From the NCBI RefSeq assembly GCF_900459405.1, contig NZ_UHFN01000007.1:1178001-1242000 (forward strand): a DNA stretch of 64,000 nt, given 5' to 3'. The DNA comes from Streptococcus hyointestinalis. Its GTDB lineage: Bacteria > Bacillota > Bacilli > Lactobacillales > Streptococcaceae. This document shows, one piece after another, positions 27,901-38,421 of this stretch. A program made the translations under genes and the position numbers. Position 1 is the stretch's first letter, and every line of letters starts with the position of its first letter. The notes beneath the pieces were generated by a model. It searched no databases. It worked only from the letters and a program-made list of their open reading frames with translations, and was not told the DNA's origin.

Positions 27901-29684
27901 ATTGGTAAGATGATATAGCCGTATTCTTTGCCTTCTGACTTGCGGATGATACGTCCGACCGCCTGCACAATATCCACTTGTGACTTGCGAGGAGATAGGA
28001 AGATAATGGCATCCAAGTTTGGTACGTCAATTCCCTCAGTCAAAAAGCGCACATTAGACAAAATCCGAGCAGAATCCTCTGGAATATCTTCGCTTGCTAA
28101 CCAATCTAGGGCTTCACCCTTTTCTAGAGCATTCATCCCACCATCAACGTGACGCACATTGACAGAAAAGCCGTTTTCATTGTCTAGGTAATCGTTAACA
28201 ACATTTTCAAACTGCTCAGATAACTGCTTGCTGTCCTTAATCGTACGAGAAAAGGCAATGGCACGCTTCATAGGCTCACCAGAAACGGTGTCAGAGAAAG
28301 TCTCACGCTTAATCATACCGTTCCACACACCAATAATACGCCCTACATCATCAATATTTAGCCCATTTTCAGCATCTGAAAGGGACTTTTGCATATCTCT
28401 TTGGACAACTGTTTCATCAACCGCTAAAACCATTAGCTTGTAATCAGTTAAAATACCGTGACTAATGGCGTCCCCAAAACCTAAACGATAAAAGACTTTT
28501 CCATATAAAGCTTCATCATCCATACTTGAAATGACAATAGAGTTGGATTCTGCTTTCTTTTTCGCTTCTCTTCCGTATAGTTTTGGTGTTGCGGTTTGGT
28601 AAAGTCTCTTTTTACCCTTGATGTTTAAGTCACTATGCACTTTTGTAAAGGCAGAAGCTTCTTCTCCTAAAGCCTTAGCGCCTGTTGTCCTATGAGCCTC
28701 GTCAGCAATAATCAAATCAAACTCAGGAAAACCATCTTTTTGAGCCTTTCCAAGAACCTCAATAGATTGATAAGTTGAAAAGACAACTAGTAAGTCTTTT
28801 TTAGGTTGCGCCAATAGCTCGCTGTAGTTTGCCATGATTTTCTCAGCTGAGGTTGTCGCTGGGTAACCAATATCACTTGCTTTAATGGTGATGTTAGATT
28901 CATCTTGTTTGACATTGCCACGGCTAGCATTACGGTCGCTAGTCACAGCCATAGAAGATAGGCTTAATTCAGCATCATTATTCCAGCCACGCAATGTTTG
29001 CGTTAGCAATTGGATGCTAGGGACGAGGTAGAGAATGACAAACTGTTCTTTATTCGCTTCTTTGGCAAGCGCTTCTGCTACTTTTAAACTCGTGAAGGTT
29101 TTACCCGTACCAGGCGCCATGATAAGCTGTCCTCTATCATGCGCTTTAAAATGACTCAAAGATGCTTCAATAACTTCTCTTTGATAATAGCGTGGTTTCT
29201 TCTTTTCTTTGACGACTACCTGCTCTGGCTGCTCAAAAGAAAACTTTTCCCAGTTGATTTGAGAATTTTTCAAATCAGATAGACCAATCCGCACCACATC
29301 ACTTCTATCAGCAAGCGCTTTTTCAGCATTTTTGCCCCATTTATCAGTAGATGCGACAATAATACCTGATTCATAGTAATCTTTTCCAAGTTCACTCAAA
29401 AATGAGTCAATATTGGCTTTTTGGATAGTGTGGTCATAAAACTTTGCCTGAACAGCCACCAATTCACCAGTGAACTTTTCAGCGACTAAATCAACCCCAA
29501 TGTCCACTTTGGGAATAGCAAACGTGTCTGGCACATCAGCTAACATCCAGACATTTTTAAACTCATTCTTATAAGTTGGTTCATGTTGAAGATAAGCTCT
29601 TACAAGATATTCAAAGTAAGTCCCTCTATCACGCTGTGTTTTTGCAGAGTGATTGATTTGGTCAACGAGGTTCTCAAAAGACAT
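24987..29684 (-). CDS. Type ISP restriction-modification enzyme (LlaGI/LlaBIII-like)
   Basis: A single 1565-residue polypeptide holds all activities. The N-terminal Mrr-like nuclease (GVDLVAEKF...AVQAKFYDH, about 60-90) is followed by a superfamily 2 translocase (MAPGTGKTFTSLK about 187-199, IADEAHRTTG, SNVRFLTEGIDVP, QAVGRIIRKSEG), a coupler, a gamma-class N6-adenine methyltransferase (DPFTGTGTF, NPPYSIGQ) and a C-terminal target recognition domain. Length and domain order match Type ISP enzymes such as LlaGI, which methylate one strand and cleave by head-on translocation. No separate specificity or modification gene is needed. The target sequence cannot be read from the protein. As cargo it would defend the host and stabilise the element. 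Confidence 0.92.
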   Translation of the reverse strand: MSFENLVDQINHSAKTQRDRGTYFEYLVRAYLQHEPTYKNEFKNVWMLADVPDTFAIPKVDIGVDLVAEKFTGELVAVQAKFYDHTIQKANIDSFLSELGKDYYESGIIVASTDKWGKNAEKALADRSDVVRIGLSDLKNSQINWEKFSFEQPEQVVVKEKKKPRYYQREVIEASLSHFKAHDRGQLIMAPGTGKTFTSLKVAEALAKEANKEQFVILYLVPSIQLLTQTLRGWNNDAELSLSSMAVTSDRNASRGNVKQDESNITIKASDIGYPATTSAEKIMANYSELLAQPKKDLLVVFSTYQSIEVLGKAQKDGFPEFDLIIADEAHRTTGAKALGEEASAFTKVHSDLNIKGKKRLYQTATPKLYGREAKKKAESNSIVISSMDDEALYGKVFYRLGFGDAISHGILTDYKLMVLAVDETVVQRDMQKSLSDAENGLNIDDVGRIIGVWNGMIKRETFSDTVSGEPMKRAIAFSRTIKDSKQLSEQFENVVNDYLDNENGFSVNVRHVDGGMNALEKGEALDWLASEDIPEDSARILSNVRFLTEGIDVPNLDAIIFLSPRKSQVDIVQAVGRIIRKSEGKEYGYIILPIVVPSGETPETILDNNKTYDVIWQVLNALRSVDERFEATINKLELNKRKPKNIQVIGVGSAPDDPSFQDSDVDKPTKEIRIQTELELDWKAVEGAIYGKIVQKVGDRRYLEDWSKDVADIARRHIQGIQIILEKNPESKEAFERFLHSLQHNINESIDQEQAIEMLAQHLITKPIFDALFDEYSFIKHNPVSQAMELIIDEFSQYGFEKEQKELQPFYDSVRLRAEGIDNAQAKQKIIITLYDKFFSTGFKATTERLGIVFTPVEVVDFIVKSVDTVLRQHFGKTLASENVHILDPFTGTGTFITRTLHYFKQMMDKGEITYSDVLRKYTKELHANEIVLLSYYIAAINIEAVFDEINGDEPYQPFEGIVLTDTFESTETEDTLDDSFFGANDQRLKRQQEQPITAIIGNPPYSIGQTSANDNNQNIAYPKLDRRIENTYVAKSTTTLTKGLYDTYVKAFRWASDRLSDKGVIGFVTNGAYLNTNSADGLRAGLYEDFNYLYIFNLRGNALGLGETRKKEGGNVFGGGTRTTVAVSILVKDGSDKHELRYHDIGDYLSQKEKLQIIENFGDISAIDWQTIQPDANNDWLNQRDPNYQEYADISSEVFYSSAIGVASNRDVWVSSFSKSTVLENSLKLITNYNKELHRLQGHTSEEIKESLNRNDDFIKWTRKLEQLIVRNRAISFEKDKVQLSLYRPFTKKWLCYQNEIIESPGQWYKKFGQDNLVITTTGRGTSRDFSVIVTNLIPDIQLQMNGQGFMRYDNEVDETQLFQSNDNMNQAFADKLGLSLDDSFAYIYGLLNSHDYQEKYANDLKKDLARIPIVKHKEKYVEVGKALMNLHLNYEEVPVYEAVTITPLVNPTYKVTKMRFAKTRDENGKSVNDRSTIIFNHDITISNIPEKAYQYIVNGRSAVEWIMDQYQVKTDKKSGITDDPNDYSTDEKYIFNLLLRIINVSIQTVDLIESLPPFEVEE

Positions 29685-29722
29685 AAAAACTCCCCTAAGC
29701 TAAGTGTATTAGACTGATAGGG

Positions 29723-29758
29723 TTAGTTAAGTATGTATATACTTAACTAAGGGTACCC
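29723..29758. promoter_or_regulatory. palindromic operator-like site upstream of the Type ISP gene
   Basis: A perfect 12-bp inverted repeat TTAGTTAAGTAT / ATACTTAACTAA with a GTAT spacer (29723-29750) is followed by the palindrome GGGTACCC (29751-29758). It lies 40 bp upstream of the start, where a repressor or controller would act. No T run supports a terminator. The binding protein is unknown; the XRE protein is a candidate. Confidence 0.5.
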
Positions 29759-29886
29759 TTAGCAATTTATTTTTTCTTTATTATACTATTTTTGGGCAAA
29801 ATTTTGGGCAAACTATGTGCTTTTTTGATTATTATTGCTCAAGTAAATAAGTTTTATCTTTCATTTTTGGTTTTGATGAAAAGTAG

Positions 29887-29913
29887 AAAAAGCCTTGATT
29901 ATCAAGGCTTTTT
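29887..29913. terminator. terminator near attR
   Basis: AAAAAGCCTTGAT and its complement form a 13-bp stem with a 1-base centre (29887-29899 with 29901-29913); A and T runs on both sides. As a very short-looped palindrome it works in either direction. It lies 60 bp inside the element and would insulate it from the leftward integrase remnant. Confidence 0.8.
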
Positions 29914-29974
29914 GAGGTGTTAGTCTATGTATTTTATCGTTTTTGAAAGTGATTTATTTGTGTTTCAAGCAATC

Positions 29975-29998
29975 AACCATTGAATAGTCGCCATATTT
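29975..29998. repeat. att repeat, distal side
   Basis: Exact copy of 18889-18912. It is also the expected att site of the second, decayed integrase that begins downstream at 30083. Confidence 0.9.
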
Positions 29999-30082
29999 TC
30001 TAAATCCTTTCATATCAAGGGGTTCAGCCCCTTGATTTACTGTTTTTATCATTAGGCACCGAGCAGGCACCAAGAAAAATTG

Positions 30083-31592
30083 TCAATTCCATGTTAGGCG
30101 ATACCCCACCACCTCTTGATTCGTTCCTCGAATACTTTGACATTGAAAATTTGGATAATGTTTTAACATATCTTTTTGTATCTTTGGAATAATATTTCCA
30201 GATATGTGTCTTGGTTGATATGAAGAGCTTATCCCTAGATAATGTTTAAATTCATCCAAAGACAACTCTAGCTTTCCTAACTTATAAGATTCTTCAATTA
30301 AACTATAAATCTTTTGAGAATATTTACAACTCCACTTTTGCAAAGCAAGGAAATGAAATGCGTTATTTTCTACGAAGTTGTTCAGCGCCTGAACGGTATT
30401 ACCTTCAGATTGCTTTAGCTTATGCGTGTAGACCATTGTTGTTTCATAGTTGGCATGACCTACTCGAGACATAATATCACTGATTTTGATTGACATCTCC
30501 TTACTTTGGAGGTAAGAAATGTGCATATGCCTGAATGAATGAGGTGTTACATGTTTTGTCCATTTAAAACCATATAACGTCTCACAATTAGCAATCAAAT
30601 CGTCCTCTACTCTTTTTAACACTTCACGAAAAGAGTGAGAAGTTATAGGTGAGCCGTATTCTGTACGAAAAATACTCTCAGAGTGCGTGAAATGAGGATT
30701 GGGATGTTCAAGCATATAGCGATCAAATTCTTTTACCCTATCAATCGTTCTTAAAATAGCTTCACAAGCAACTTTAGGGAGTGCTACTTCTCTTTCTGAG
30801 TTGATTGTCTTTGTTTCTCCAAAATGGAAATCCTTCACTCTTAAATTATTATATTGAAGCGCTTTATCAATCGTTAAAACTCCAGTTTCTGGATTAAAAT
30901 CATTTTCTGTAAAAGCAGCCTCACCAATTCTAAGACCTGAAAAAAGCAAAACGATAGCTAAATCATAATAATTAGGATTGCGTCTGCGACTTAATGCATC
31001 GAAGAAGGCATGTAATTCTTCGATTTCTAAAAATTTTGCATCTCGCCGCCTTTTAGCCTCCCTTTTTTTATGAAATGGAACGTCGATTTTGACAACAGTC
31101 ATTGGTGAGTAATCAATAATATTAAAGAGCACACCATGATTGAAAATCTTGTTACAAGTGCTTTTAATGTGTAACATCGTAGACTGAGATGCATCATATT
31201 TTGTCATGTATTCAGACAAGCATTTTTTCATCAACATAGGAGTAATTTTAGTGAGTAGGTAATCATCTCCTATAATCTCTCCCAATCGTCGTATAACAAG
31301 TTCTTCTCTCCTTATGGTTTGTTCTTTTACGGAAACACACCAAGTTTCAAACCAGCTTTGCTTGAGTTGACCAAAAGTTTTTATTATCGTAACAACATTC
31401 AAATTGATCCAATAAGTCATCTACTTTAGCCTTCAATTCTCGCTCAGCTTGTCTACGAGCTCTGGGGGTGTTTTTTGTATTTGTAAATGATACAACAGCT
31501 GTTCGCCACTTTCCAGTTAAAGGATCTTTATATTTTTCTATTACTTCATATCGAACCTTTCCTTTGGCATTTTCTTTAGTTCTAAAATACAT
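30083..31592 (-). pseudogene. int: second tyrosine integrase, frameshifted
   Basis: A relative of the first integrase, with the same N-terminal domain (VRYEVIEKYKDPLTGKW), core-binding domain and catalytic domain (GLRIGEA, HSFRHMHI, GHANYETT, MVYTHKL). Residues beyond the catalytic Tyr form an unusual C-terminal extension of about 95 residues. The gene is broken at a run of five T at 31378-31382: removing one base joins DQFECCYDNK to TFGQLKQSWF. Start MYFRTKEN follows GAGGGAAT. The intact motif set suggests recent loss. Its position beside the 29975 repeat shows that a second element was integrated in tandem at rbgA. Confidence 0.88.
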
Positions 31593-31679
31593 ATTCCCTC
31601 TCCTCACTACTAACCTTGAGAAATTCGAGAATTATTTAGATAGAAACATTAACCGTCTTTCATTATAACATGATTTGCC

Positions 31680-31908
31680 TTATTTTACCGCTCCCTTTTG
31701 TTTCCATCGTAAAAATTCTTCAAAGCCTTCAAGATTTATAAAAACAAGTTTATGAGTAGGGTTGATCACATAGTCTCTAAATTGCTTATGGTTTCTCATT
31801 TCGCTAATCCAACGATTGAGTGTATAGGGGTTAAGACCTTCCCATCTTACCAAAATACTCTTTTTGTCTCCCCACTCTGCTAATGCATTATCAACTGGTA
31901 CATATTTA
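31680..31908 (-). pseudogene. decayed excisionase-like gene of the second element
   Basis: The minus strand reads VRWEGLNPYTLNRWISEMRNHK and INPTHKLVFINLEGFEEF, closely matching the 82-residue gene at 20337. No start codon with a ribosome site is visible; the frame opens upstream only as far as a TAA near 31950. It is either truncated or starts at an unusual codon. Confidence 0.65.
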
Positions 31909-32181
31909 TTTTCATAGATTTCTACTCCAATCTTTTGTTGACCTTTAGTGGGTATAATTGGTTAAATCATTCATAGGCATTTCACCCGCTGTCCTTTTAC
32001 GCTGGCAGTCTAAACGTTTAGAAGTATCATTATCCTTAGTTTGTGTCTTGGCAGATAGGTGACCATCCTATTTTTTAGTTGATAGTTATCGCTCATTTCA
32101 TGGCGTATCAATTTGTTTGCTCGACAAATAAGAAAGTCCCACCTCGGTTTATTCAATTGTCAAAGAACAAACAAGGAGAGA
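31909..32181. other. remnant DNA of the second element
   Basis: About 270 bp between the decayed excisionase and the next XRE gene. The minus strand has short open stretches (for example LICRANKLIRHEMSDNYQLKN) followed by stops, as expected for the remains of a replication or transfer gene. No intact gene is visible, and no third copy of the rbgA att repeat is seen here. Confidence 0.35.
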
Positions 32182-32406
32182 CTATTTTTTCATTTTAAGA
32201 CGATGATATAGATAATCAGTGAGACCTAACAAATAATCTGTACTAACTTGATAAAAGGAAGAAAGCTTGATAGCATAATCAATAGATAGCTGGCGTTGAC
32301 CAGACTCAATTTTAGAGTATGCTGATTGACTACAGGATATATATTGTGCAAGATATTCCTGAGTAAGATCATTATCTTCCATCAAATCCCTAACACGCCT
32401 ATACAT
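32182..32406 (-). CDS. small XRE-family repressor
   Basis: A 74-residue Cro/CI helix-turn-helix protein (NDLTQEYLAQYISCSQSAYSKIESGQ). It lies between the element remnant and the PTS operon and could belong to the remnant. No operator is obvious. Confidence 0.75.
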   Translation of the reverse strand: MYRRVRDLMEDNDLTQEYLAQYISCSQSAYSKIESGQRQLSIDYAIKLSSFYQVSTDYLLGLTDYLYHRLKMKK

Positions 32407-32585
32407 TCGTTCACTCCTAAGTAAATTATAATTAAGTTTTGAGCGAATCTTATAATTTATGACAAATTTGTAGTATTAAACTACTTGAAATGTCTCTATC
32501 TGCAAAGCACTGTTTAGTAAGTCAAGTTATGAATCATCAAGTCTTGAACTAACACCTCACCTACACTATAATACTTTATATCATA

Positions 32586-33473
32586 TTAAATCTTAAATGA
32601 GCATGCTGCGCCAATCAAATTAGCATCATTTTTATGCTTACATGCTACAATCTTCGGTCTTTCAATATTAAAGAAAGCAACATCCTCTTCTTTTTGAAGT
32701 TGATCTAACTGTTTTTCAATTTCTTCTATAAGAATGTCTTGGCTACTGATACCTCCACCAATAACAATACGTTCAACATCAAGGATAGATTGAAGGTTGG
32801 TGATGTAAATTGCTAAAAGACGGCAGTACTTTTGAAAAATAGGATAAACACGTTCGTCTTTTTTAACAATATGATCGAAAATAAGATACCCATTTTTCTT
32901 GTCTTTTAAACCGAGAGCTTCAGAACAGTCGGATATCATACTTACTGCAGAAAATTTCATACCTAAAAAATCTTCGATGGTCATCTTTTCAGATAAAAAA
33001 GGTAGTAAAAAGGATAATTCTCCTGCCTGATAGTGACTGCCTTGATAAAGTTTACCATTGATAACGATACCACCCCCTAGTCCGCTCCCCAATACCATAG
33101 CTAAGCCATTATCTATACCTTGCAGATAACCAGTGGTCATCTCCGCTAAAACTGCCGCTTTGGCATCATTGATTACAGCAACTGGTAACCCATATCTACT
33201 TTCTAAAATATTTTTTATTGGGCACTCATGCAAGAAAGTTAACATACCACCAAAATAGATAATTCCACATTTGGTGTCTACTTTACCTGGACAAGATATA
33301 GCAATACCTTGAATTTTATCTAGACTATGATTAATAAGCTTATCCATAATATCAAAAAGACTTTCTAGATTGTCAGGAGAAGAAAAGGGAGCAAAGTTCT
33401 CCTCAATTTCAGAATTGTCATTAATTAGAGCACTCTTTATCTCTGTTCCCCCAAGATCAAAAGCTAAAATCAT
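32586..33473 (-). CDS. ROK-family sugar kinase
   Basis: An N-terminal phosphate-binding motif AFDLGGTEIKSALI and the ROK signature near VLGSGLGGGIVINGKLYQG are present, with Asp of VINDAKAAVLAEM as the catalytic base. No DNA-binding domain precedes it, so it is a kinase rather than a repressor. The Cys-rich zinc motif of many ROK glucokinases is absent. As last gene of a beta-glucoside PTS operon it may phosphorylate glucose or a disaccharide released inside the cell; the substrate is inferred. Confidence 0.85.
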   Translation of the reverse strand: MILAFDLGGTEIKSALINDNSEIEENFAPFSSPDNLESLFDIMDKLINHSLDKIQGIAISCPGKVDTKCGIIYFGGMLTFLHECPIKNILESRYGLPVAVINDAKAAVLAEMTTGYLQGIDNGLAMVLGSGLGGGIVINGKLYQGSHYQAGELSFLLPFLSEKMTIEDFLGMKFSAVSMISDCSEALGLKDKKNGYLIFDHIVKKDERVYPIFQKYCRLLAIYITNLQSILDVERIVIGGGISSQDILIEEIEKQLDQLQKEEDVAFFNIERPKIVACKHKNDANLIGAACSFKI

Positions 33474-33535
33474 ACTAACATACTCCTTCTATTCGAAAAG
33501 CTAAAGCAACTGAAAGTTACCATAGCTTCTCATTC

Positions 33536-34876
<1,341 letters not shown>

Positions 34877-35690
34877 TTAGTCTTGTGTCGCTTCAGCCTC
34901 TAGTTTCTCAACTTCGGCTTCTTTAGCAATAAGTTGTTTTTCGTAAATTTTGAAGAACGGATAATAAATTAACGTTGTCGGAATAATCATCAGATAATCC
35001 CACAAGGCATTCCGCCAATTCAGTGTGGAAAGATAACCACTAAATCCCATAGGTAGCATAGCTGTAATAGTAATCCAACTTGGAATAATAAAACCAGTTT
35101 TATAACCTAAATAAGTAAGTAAAATGACAACTGGAACATTCAAAACATATGGAATACATAGAATAGGATTATACATGATAGGAAGCCCGAAAGTTAATGG
35201 CTCATTAATATTAAACCATCCTGGAATAGCAGAAATCCTTGCGACAGCAGAAATTTGCTTAGATTTTGAACGCAGTCCGAGTAAAGCTAAGGGTAAAGTA
35301 TTACCGCTACCTCCAACCATAGATAATCCTCCCATCAAAAGAATAGGATAAACAACGAGAGGTTTCCCTGCTGCATGTGCTGCTGCATTGGCTGTTGAAG
35401 CTTGGATTGCTAAAGGCATAACAATTGGTAAAATAACCATAACGCCATGAATTCCAAAACACCAAAGGAGACTAGCTAAAGTACACAGTATAAAAATTCC
35501 TGGAACAGAAACAAGAGCATTCAAAGGAGCACTAAGGAGTGCCATAAACCCTGACGGCACTGTATAAGTTCCCGCAGTCGCAGCAGAAACAACTGTGTTT
35601 AAACCTAGGAAAATACAAACGTTAAGTAAAAGAGGGATAATGGTAGCGAAGCTGTCTTGGAGGAAAGACAAACTATAAGAAAAGTCAATA
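34877..35690 (-). pseudogene. PTS EIIC (cellobiose/beta-glucoside), 3' part
   Basis: The C-terminal half of a lactose/cellobiose-type EIIC with about six transmembrane segments, including the conserved CFGIHG, GGSGNTLPLALL and INEPLTFGLPIMYNP motifs. It reads in frame from SLSFLQDSF, where the N-terminal half at 37703 would continue. An IS110-family element separates the halves. No promoter or good start exists for this piece. Confidence 0.88.
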
Positions 35691-37190
35691 GTTTACTTTA
35701 AATTTATTTTTGTTTCGATTTTCTTATTTGAGAGTACGACGAAAACACCTTGAAATAACTGAAATTTTTTCAAGGATAAGTATTGTGTTTTAAGTATTTA
35801 TCTCACCTTGCTTTCATCAAAGGGAGTATTGTTCTTGAGAAGATGGAACAATACTCGTACCAGCTTTTTAGCGACATGGGCAACAGCGACGTTATAATGT
35901 TTTCCTTGGTCTAACTTGATTCTTAGGTAAGCTTTAAAAGCAGGGGAAAAGCGAGCCACTGATTTGGCAGCTTGTATTAAAGCCCATCGAAGATGTGGAG
36001 ACCCACGCTTGACCATTTTACCTTGAGTATCTAGTTGTCCAGATTGGTAGATAGATGGTTCTAACCCTGCAAAAGCTTGAAGTTGGGCTGGTTTGTCAAA
36101 GGTATGGATATTCCTAATTTCCGCTAAAATGATAGATCCAAGACGATTTCCAATTCCAGCCACAGTTGTGATGACCGAGGTGAACTCAGCCATCAGCTCA
36201 TCGACTTTGTTTTCAGCTTTAGAGATGAGTCTTTTGTAATGCTTGATATTTTCAATGATTTCGATGAGTTCGAACTCCCGAGCTTCTGAAGTTGTTCCGA
36301 TAGAGTTTGGAGCGACCTTGAGAATATCTTGTATTTTTGGCATTGTTAATCGTTTGATTTCTAGAAGCTTCTCAAATCCAGCCTCACTCATTTTCTGAGG
36401 GCTGGGATAGTGTGATAGGAGTTCATAGGCGTAGTCAGAATGCTTTCCAATGATTTTATCTATCTCAGGGAAGATGATGTCCAAACACCGAGTGTATTGT
36501 ACTTTCCAATCAGACTGCTTCTTCTTGAGACGGTGAATGTGTCTCGTTAGAATTTTCAGTTCTTCTTTTCTATTATCATGACGAAACTGTTCCCGATTAG
36601 GGTCGGATAGTAGCTTAAGGGCAATGGTACGGGCGTCCTTCTTGTCTGTCTTGGTTTTACGAAGTGATAATGACTTGGCGAATTCCTTGATGAGTAGAGG
36701 GTTGTAGGTATAGACAGTTGCTCCATGTTCATGAAGAAAATCTAAAAGATTAAAGGCATAATGTCCTGTATCTTCAAGTGCGATGAGATAGTCTTGTTTT
36801 AACTGACTGAGGGTATTTATGAACAAGTTAAAACCAGCTCTAGTATTTGAGAAAGTGAGTGGTTTAAGAATAAGTTTTCCTTTGTCGTTTAAGACAGCTA
36901 CATCGTGTTTGTTTTTAGCGACATCAATGCCAACGAAAATCATATGTGTACCTCCATATAGGTTATTCAAGCGCACTTGGTTATCCACGAACTTTTTGTC
37001 TTGTTACCTTACACGAGATAAAACGTCGCTGCGTTATCAAACTCATTACCAATTGAAACAAAAAGCTATGGTTAGAGCCTTTCCGAAATCGTCAAAGCGA
37101 TTGGAGGGTAGAAACTAATCCACAGTGGCTTTTTCCAAGTATAACACTTGGGCTTTGGCAGTAGCTAACTGCACTAAATATAATATAAGG
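35690..37190 (-). mobile_element. second IS110-family insertion sequence, inserted in EIIC
   Basis: The element lies between the two EIIC halves and carries one DEDD transposase on the minus strand. About 240 bp of non-coding DNA precede the gene (36944-37190) and contain a CCAAGT/ACTTGG hairpin (around 37136-37152) and several GC-rich inverted stretches, the expected place for a bridge RNA. It is unlike the element at 14.4 kb in sequence. Ends are approximate. Confidence 0.8.
35798..36943 (-). CDS. IS110-family DEDD transposase
   Basis: From the GGAGG-preceded start MIFVGIDVAKNKHDVAV, the DEDD domain is followed by ALEDTGHYAFNL, KTDKKDARTIALKL, and a C-terminal Tnp_20 domain with VAGIGNRLGSIILAEI and KRGSPHLRWALI. 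About 381 residues, intact. It shares family motifs but not close sequence with the transposase at 14637. Confidence 0.93.
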   Translation of the reverse strand: MIFVGIDVAKNKHDVAVLNDKGKLILKPLTFSNTRAGFNLFINTLSQLKQDYLIALEDTGHYAFNLLDFLHEHGATVYTYNPLLIKEFAKSLSLRKTKTDKKDARTIALKLLSDPNREQFRHDNRKEELKILTRHIHRLKKKQSDWKVQYTRCLDIIFPEIDKIIGKHSDYAYELLSHYPSPQKMSEAGFEKLLEIKRLTMPKIQDILKVAPNSIGTTSEAREFELIEIIENIKHYKRLISKAENKVDELMAEFTSVITTVAGIGNRLGSIILAEIRNIHTFDKPAQLQAFAGLEPSIYQSGQLDTQGKMVKRGSPHLRWALIQAAKSVARFSPAFKAYLRIKLDQGKHYNVAVAHVAKKLVRVLFHLLKNNTPFDESKVR

Positions 37191-37703
37191 AGGAACTACA
37201 TCTGGCATTTTAATGCGTATATTCTTATCTATACAGAATTTTTCAATTTGGACAGCAATAAAGACAACCATAAAACCTACAAACATCCCTTGAGCACCAA
37301 GGTAAGTCCTATCTAAAACAGATAACCCCGCAGATGTCATTGAGATAGGTGCTGCTACTAGCAAAAAACAAACTAAAGCGTTGACAGCGTTCATGATGGG
37401 AGATTTCATCTTAAGCTTTTGAGCATAATTATAAGCAAAGAATACAACGACCCAAAGAGATAAATGATTCATTGTAAATTCATATGGCATATAAAATATG
37501 CGGTACATAGCACTATTAGGTGTAAATAGGTTTAACATTGACGAACCGACAGCTGTAGCAATTTGAGAAATTGCTCCTACCATAATAATTCCCATTAAAG
37601 ACATCATAGCTGCTTGTAGGGAAGACAAAAATTTATTAGAGCCCAATTTTTGTCCAAATTCTTGTAACTTAATAAGTATAGGATGATTAAATAAGTTTTC
37701 CAT
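37180..37703 (-). pseudogene. PTS EIIC, 5' part
   Basis: Starts MENLFNHPILIKLQ and spans about four transmembrane segments to IKMPDVVPPYI, then runs into IS110 sequence. It is 3 bp downstream of EIIB. The disrupted permease should abolish uptake by this system. Confidence 0.9.
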
Positions 37704-37724
37704 AAAAAACTCCCTTAACAATTA

Positions 37725-38024
37725 CTACTTTTCAGCATAAAGCTTTTCTGCTAACTTCATAATCTTAGGGCAGTCAGCAATAGCATAATCTAATGATGAA
37801 ATAGTTTCTGCAGGCAAACCTGTATTTTCTTTAATTTCTTTTAAGCGATAAGAAACTTGTGGTCCTAGCAAAATAATATCAAAGTCTTGATAAACATCTT
37901 GATATTCGGACATTCCTACTGCTTTGATAGTAAGGTCTTGTCCTTGATCATTCCAATATTTTTCCATTTTTTTCATAAGAATAGAAGTTGACATACCACC
38001 TGCACATACTAATAAAATTTTCAT
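37725..38024 (-). CDS. PTS EIIB, lactose/cellobiose family
   Basis: A 99-residue EIIB with the phosphocysteine in LVCAGGMSTSILM (Cys8). It takes phosphate from EIIA and passes it to sugar bound by EIIC. Intact. Confidence 0.94.
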   Translation of the reverse strand: MKILLVCAGGMSTSILMKKMEKYWNDQGQDLTIKAVGMSEYQDVYQDFDIILLGPQVSYRLKEIKENTGLPAETISSLDYAIADCPKIMKLAEKLYAEK

Positions 38025-38051
38025 GATAATTTCCTTTCTTTAATTGCCTTA

Positions 38052-38381
38052 CTAGCTTTGTTTTTCTGAAATTTCTTGACGCAACTGAATAATCTCTCTG
38101 ATAAGTTCGACCGCCAGCATACTAGTCATTAAGTGATCTTGGGCATGAACGAGCAAAAGATTGAATTCATGTTTCCCTCCATTAGCTTCTTCAACTAACA
38201 ATTCAGTTTGCCCCTGATGAGCTAATTTTGATTCCTCATCTGATTTTTTGAGATACTCTTCTGCTTCAGAAAAATTCCCTTCCTTCGCAAATTCTAAAGC
38301 TTTAAAAGCTAGAGAGCGTGCATCTCCTGAATGAGCAATCAAGGTCATAGTTGCTAGTTCTTGGTTAGAATTTTCACTCAT
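38052..38381 (-). CDS. PTS EIIA, lactose/cellobiose family
   Basis: A 109-residue helical EIIA with the active His in LLVHAQDHLMTSM and two helices preceding it (AHSGDARSLAFKALEFA). It is the first gene of the operon, right after the sigma-A promoter with the cre site. Intact. Confidence 0.94.
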   Translation of the reverse strand: MSENSNQELATMTLIAHSGDARSLAFKALEFAKEGNFSEAEEYLKKSDEESKLAHQGQTELLVEEANGGKHEFNLLLVHAQDHLMTSMLAVELIREIIQLRQEISEKQS

Positions 38382-38421
38382 GGTGAATTACCTCCTTCAA
38401 TTTAATTTGTTTTACAATTGT

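Larger units (their letters stand above)
18889..29998. mobile_element. integrative mobilisable element at the 5' end of rbgA
   Basis: The 24-bp sequence covering the rbgA start codon (18889-18912) recurs exactly at 29975-29998, giving attL and attR. Between them lie, all leftward, an integrase at one end, a small excisionase-like gene, an HUH Rep, a membrane protein, an FtsK/TcpA-like ATPase, a small unknown protein, an XRE-domain protein and a Type ISP restriction enzyme. There is no type IV secretion apparatus, so the element is mobilisable at most. The Rep plus TcpA pairing is known from streptococcal integrative mobilisable elements. Size is about 11.1 kb. Confidence 0.88.
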
